Assembly (NCBI GenBank): GCA_030830595.1
Contig: JAURMS010000181.1
Span: forward strand, 1 to 7,919
Direction: 5' to 3'
Source: Gammaproteobacteria bacterium
GTDB lineage: Bacteria; Pseudomonadota; Gammaproteobacteria; Steroidobacterales; Steroidobacteraceae
DNA: 7,919 nt
Positions 7,442 through 7,919 of this stretch are shown here, one piece after another. The position numbers were made by a program, and so were the translations under genes. The notes below the pieces were generated by a model. It ran no database searches, was not told the origin of the DNA, and worked only from the letters and a program-made list of their open reading frames with translations. How positions within the stretch are numbered: position 1 is the first letter of the stretch; the number at the start of each line of letters is the position of its first letter.

Positions 7442-7879
7442 TCAAGCCTCAAGTCGCCGTCCAACCTCCCTGGACACCGCCAGGCACGAGGTCAAACCCG
7501 GCGATTCGATCCCGAACAGGTTGACCAATCCGCTGATGCCGTGAATTTCAGGCCCATCAATCCTGAAATCCGCGGCTGCCTCGTCTGGCCCGGCGATCTT
7601 GGGACGTAATCCAGCATACCCGGGCAGCAGACGCCCTGGATCGACTTCCGGCCAGTACCGCCTGATGGATGCTGCGAATGGCCCGGCTCGGGCAGGGTCA
7701 ACGGAGTAGTCCGGCGACTTGATCCATTCAACATCAGGGCCGAAGCGCGCGGCGCCTGTCAGGTCGAGGGTGAGGTGGATGCCCGGCGCGCTCGGGGTAG
7801 AAACCGTGGCCTGGCTCAGGCATCCGCCCAGCAAGGCGGCCGTGCAGGCCAGGGAAATCAGACGTCCGCTGGAGCCCAT
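7442..7879 (-). CDS. Chimeric ORF: lipoprotein-type leader plus C-terminal third of an LhgO-like FAD oxidoreductase
   Basis: Read from ATG 7879, the product has 145 residues. Residues 1-20 look like a lipoprotein signal: Arg6, the hydrophobic run LISLACTAALL (7-17) and lipobox LGGC with Cys20. From about residue 33 the sequence is a well-conserved C-terminus of an L-2-hydroxyglutarate-oxidase-like DAO enzyme: GIHLTLDLTGAARFGPDVEW (33-52), YSVDPARA (58-65), RRYWP (73-77), GYAGLRPKIAGP (87-98), ADFRIDGP (103-110) and GLVNLFGIESPGLTS (117-131). The FAD-binding N-terminal half is missing, so as drawn it should not be an active oxidase. However, the same frame stays open to the window edge, and the 13 residues before the ATG begin GVYYRVSG, which resembles the family just upstream of its GIHLTLDL block. 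It may therefore be the end of a longer gene with an odd insertion. Third-position GC across the leader is high (about 22 of 28 codons), which supports this frame being coding. Confidence 0.6.
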   Translation of the reverse strand: MGSSGRLISLACTAALLGGCLSQATVSTPSAPGIHLTLDLTGAARFGPDVEWIKSPDYSVDPARAGPFAASIRRYWPEVDPGRLLPGYAGLRPKIAGPDEAAADFRIDGPEIHGISGLVNLFGIESPGLTSCLAVSREVGRRLEA

Positions 7880-7881
7880 AT

Positions 7882-7889
7882 CCTCTCTC
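7882..7889 (-). promoter_or_regulatory. Candidate ribosome binding site for the minus-strand ORF
   Basis: On the minus strand a purine run GAGAGAGG ends 2 bases before ATG 7879, with GAGAG at a 5-base spacer. It supports ATG 7879 as a genuine start and so the lipoprotein reading, but purine runs of this size can occur by chance. Confidence 0.4.
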
Positions 7890-7919
7890 TCCGGTCCGGA
7901 AACCCGGTAGTAGACACCA

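Noticed and set aside
7890..7900. Dyad TCCGG-T-CCGGA upstream of the minus-strand ORF as an operator
   Set aside because: It is short, GC-rich and close to the window edge, with no promoter elements visible around it.

Overview
The window is high-GC, densely coding bacterial DNA. It looks like a stretch of a cell-surface or extracellular polysaccharide gene cluster, most likely from a proteobacterium. The lineage guess rests on GC-rich codon use, GTG and TTG starts, tightly coupled genes and the gene set; nothing here fixes a genus. I see no rRNA, tRNA, CRISPR array, insertion sequence or phage gene.

Layout, left to right. Positions 3-731 hold the C-terminal part of a GlpD-type FAD-dependent oxidoreductase that begins outside the window. 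Six complete plus-strand genes follow: a Wzx-like flippase (728-2200), a SAM-dependent methyltransferase (2204-2947), a family 4 glycosyltransferase (2947-4134), an extended short-chain NAD(P)-dependent dehydrogenase/epimerase (4134-5120), a second family 4 glycosyltransferase (5227-6393) and a family 2 glycosyltransferase (6393-7364). Most junctions overlap by 1-4 bases or leave 3 bases, so the genes are probably one translationally coupled operon. The only real gap, 5121-5226, is rich in short dyads and precedes a gene with a TTG start.

Working model (inference). The three glycosyltransferases build a repeat unit on a lipid carrier. The dehydrogenase and methyltransferase supply or modify a sugar or substituent, and the flippase moves the lipid-linked unit across the inner membrane. 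The role of the GlpD-like oxidoreductase is not clear. No polymerase, chain-length regulator or initiating transferase is in the window, so the cluster must extend to the left or be completed elsewhere.

The cluster ends at 7364. A minus-strand gene (7442-7879) faces it. Its product looks chimeric: a lipoprotein-type signal peptide with a Cys lipobox runs directly into the conserved C-terminal third of an L-2-hydroxyglutarate-oxidase-like FAD enzyme, without the FAD-binding half. This is the oddest object here. It may be a rearrangement scar at the cluster edge, or the visible end of a longer gene that continues past the window. I found no clear sign of a wholly new system; the rest is a recognisable polysaccharide locus with some unusual details.
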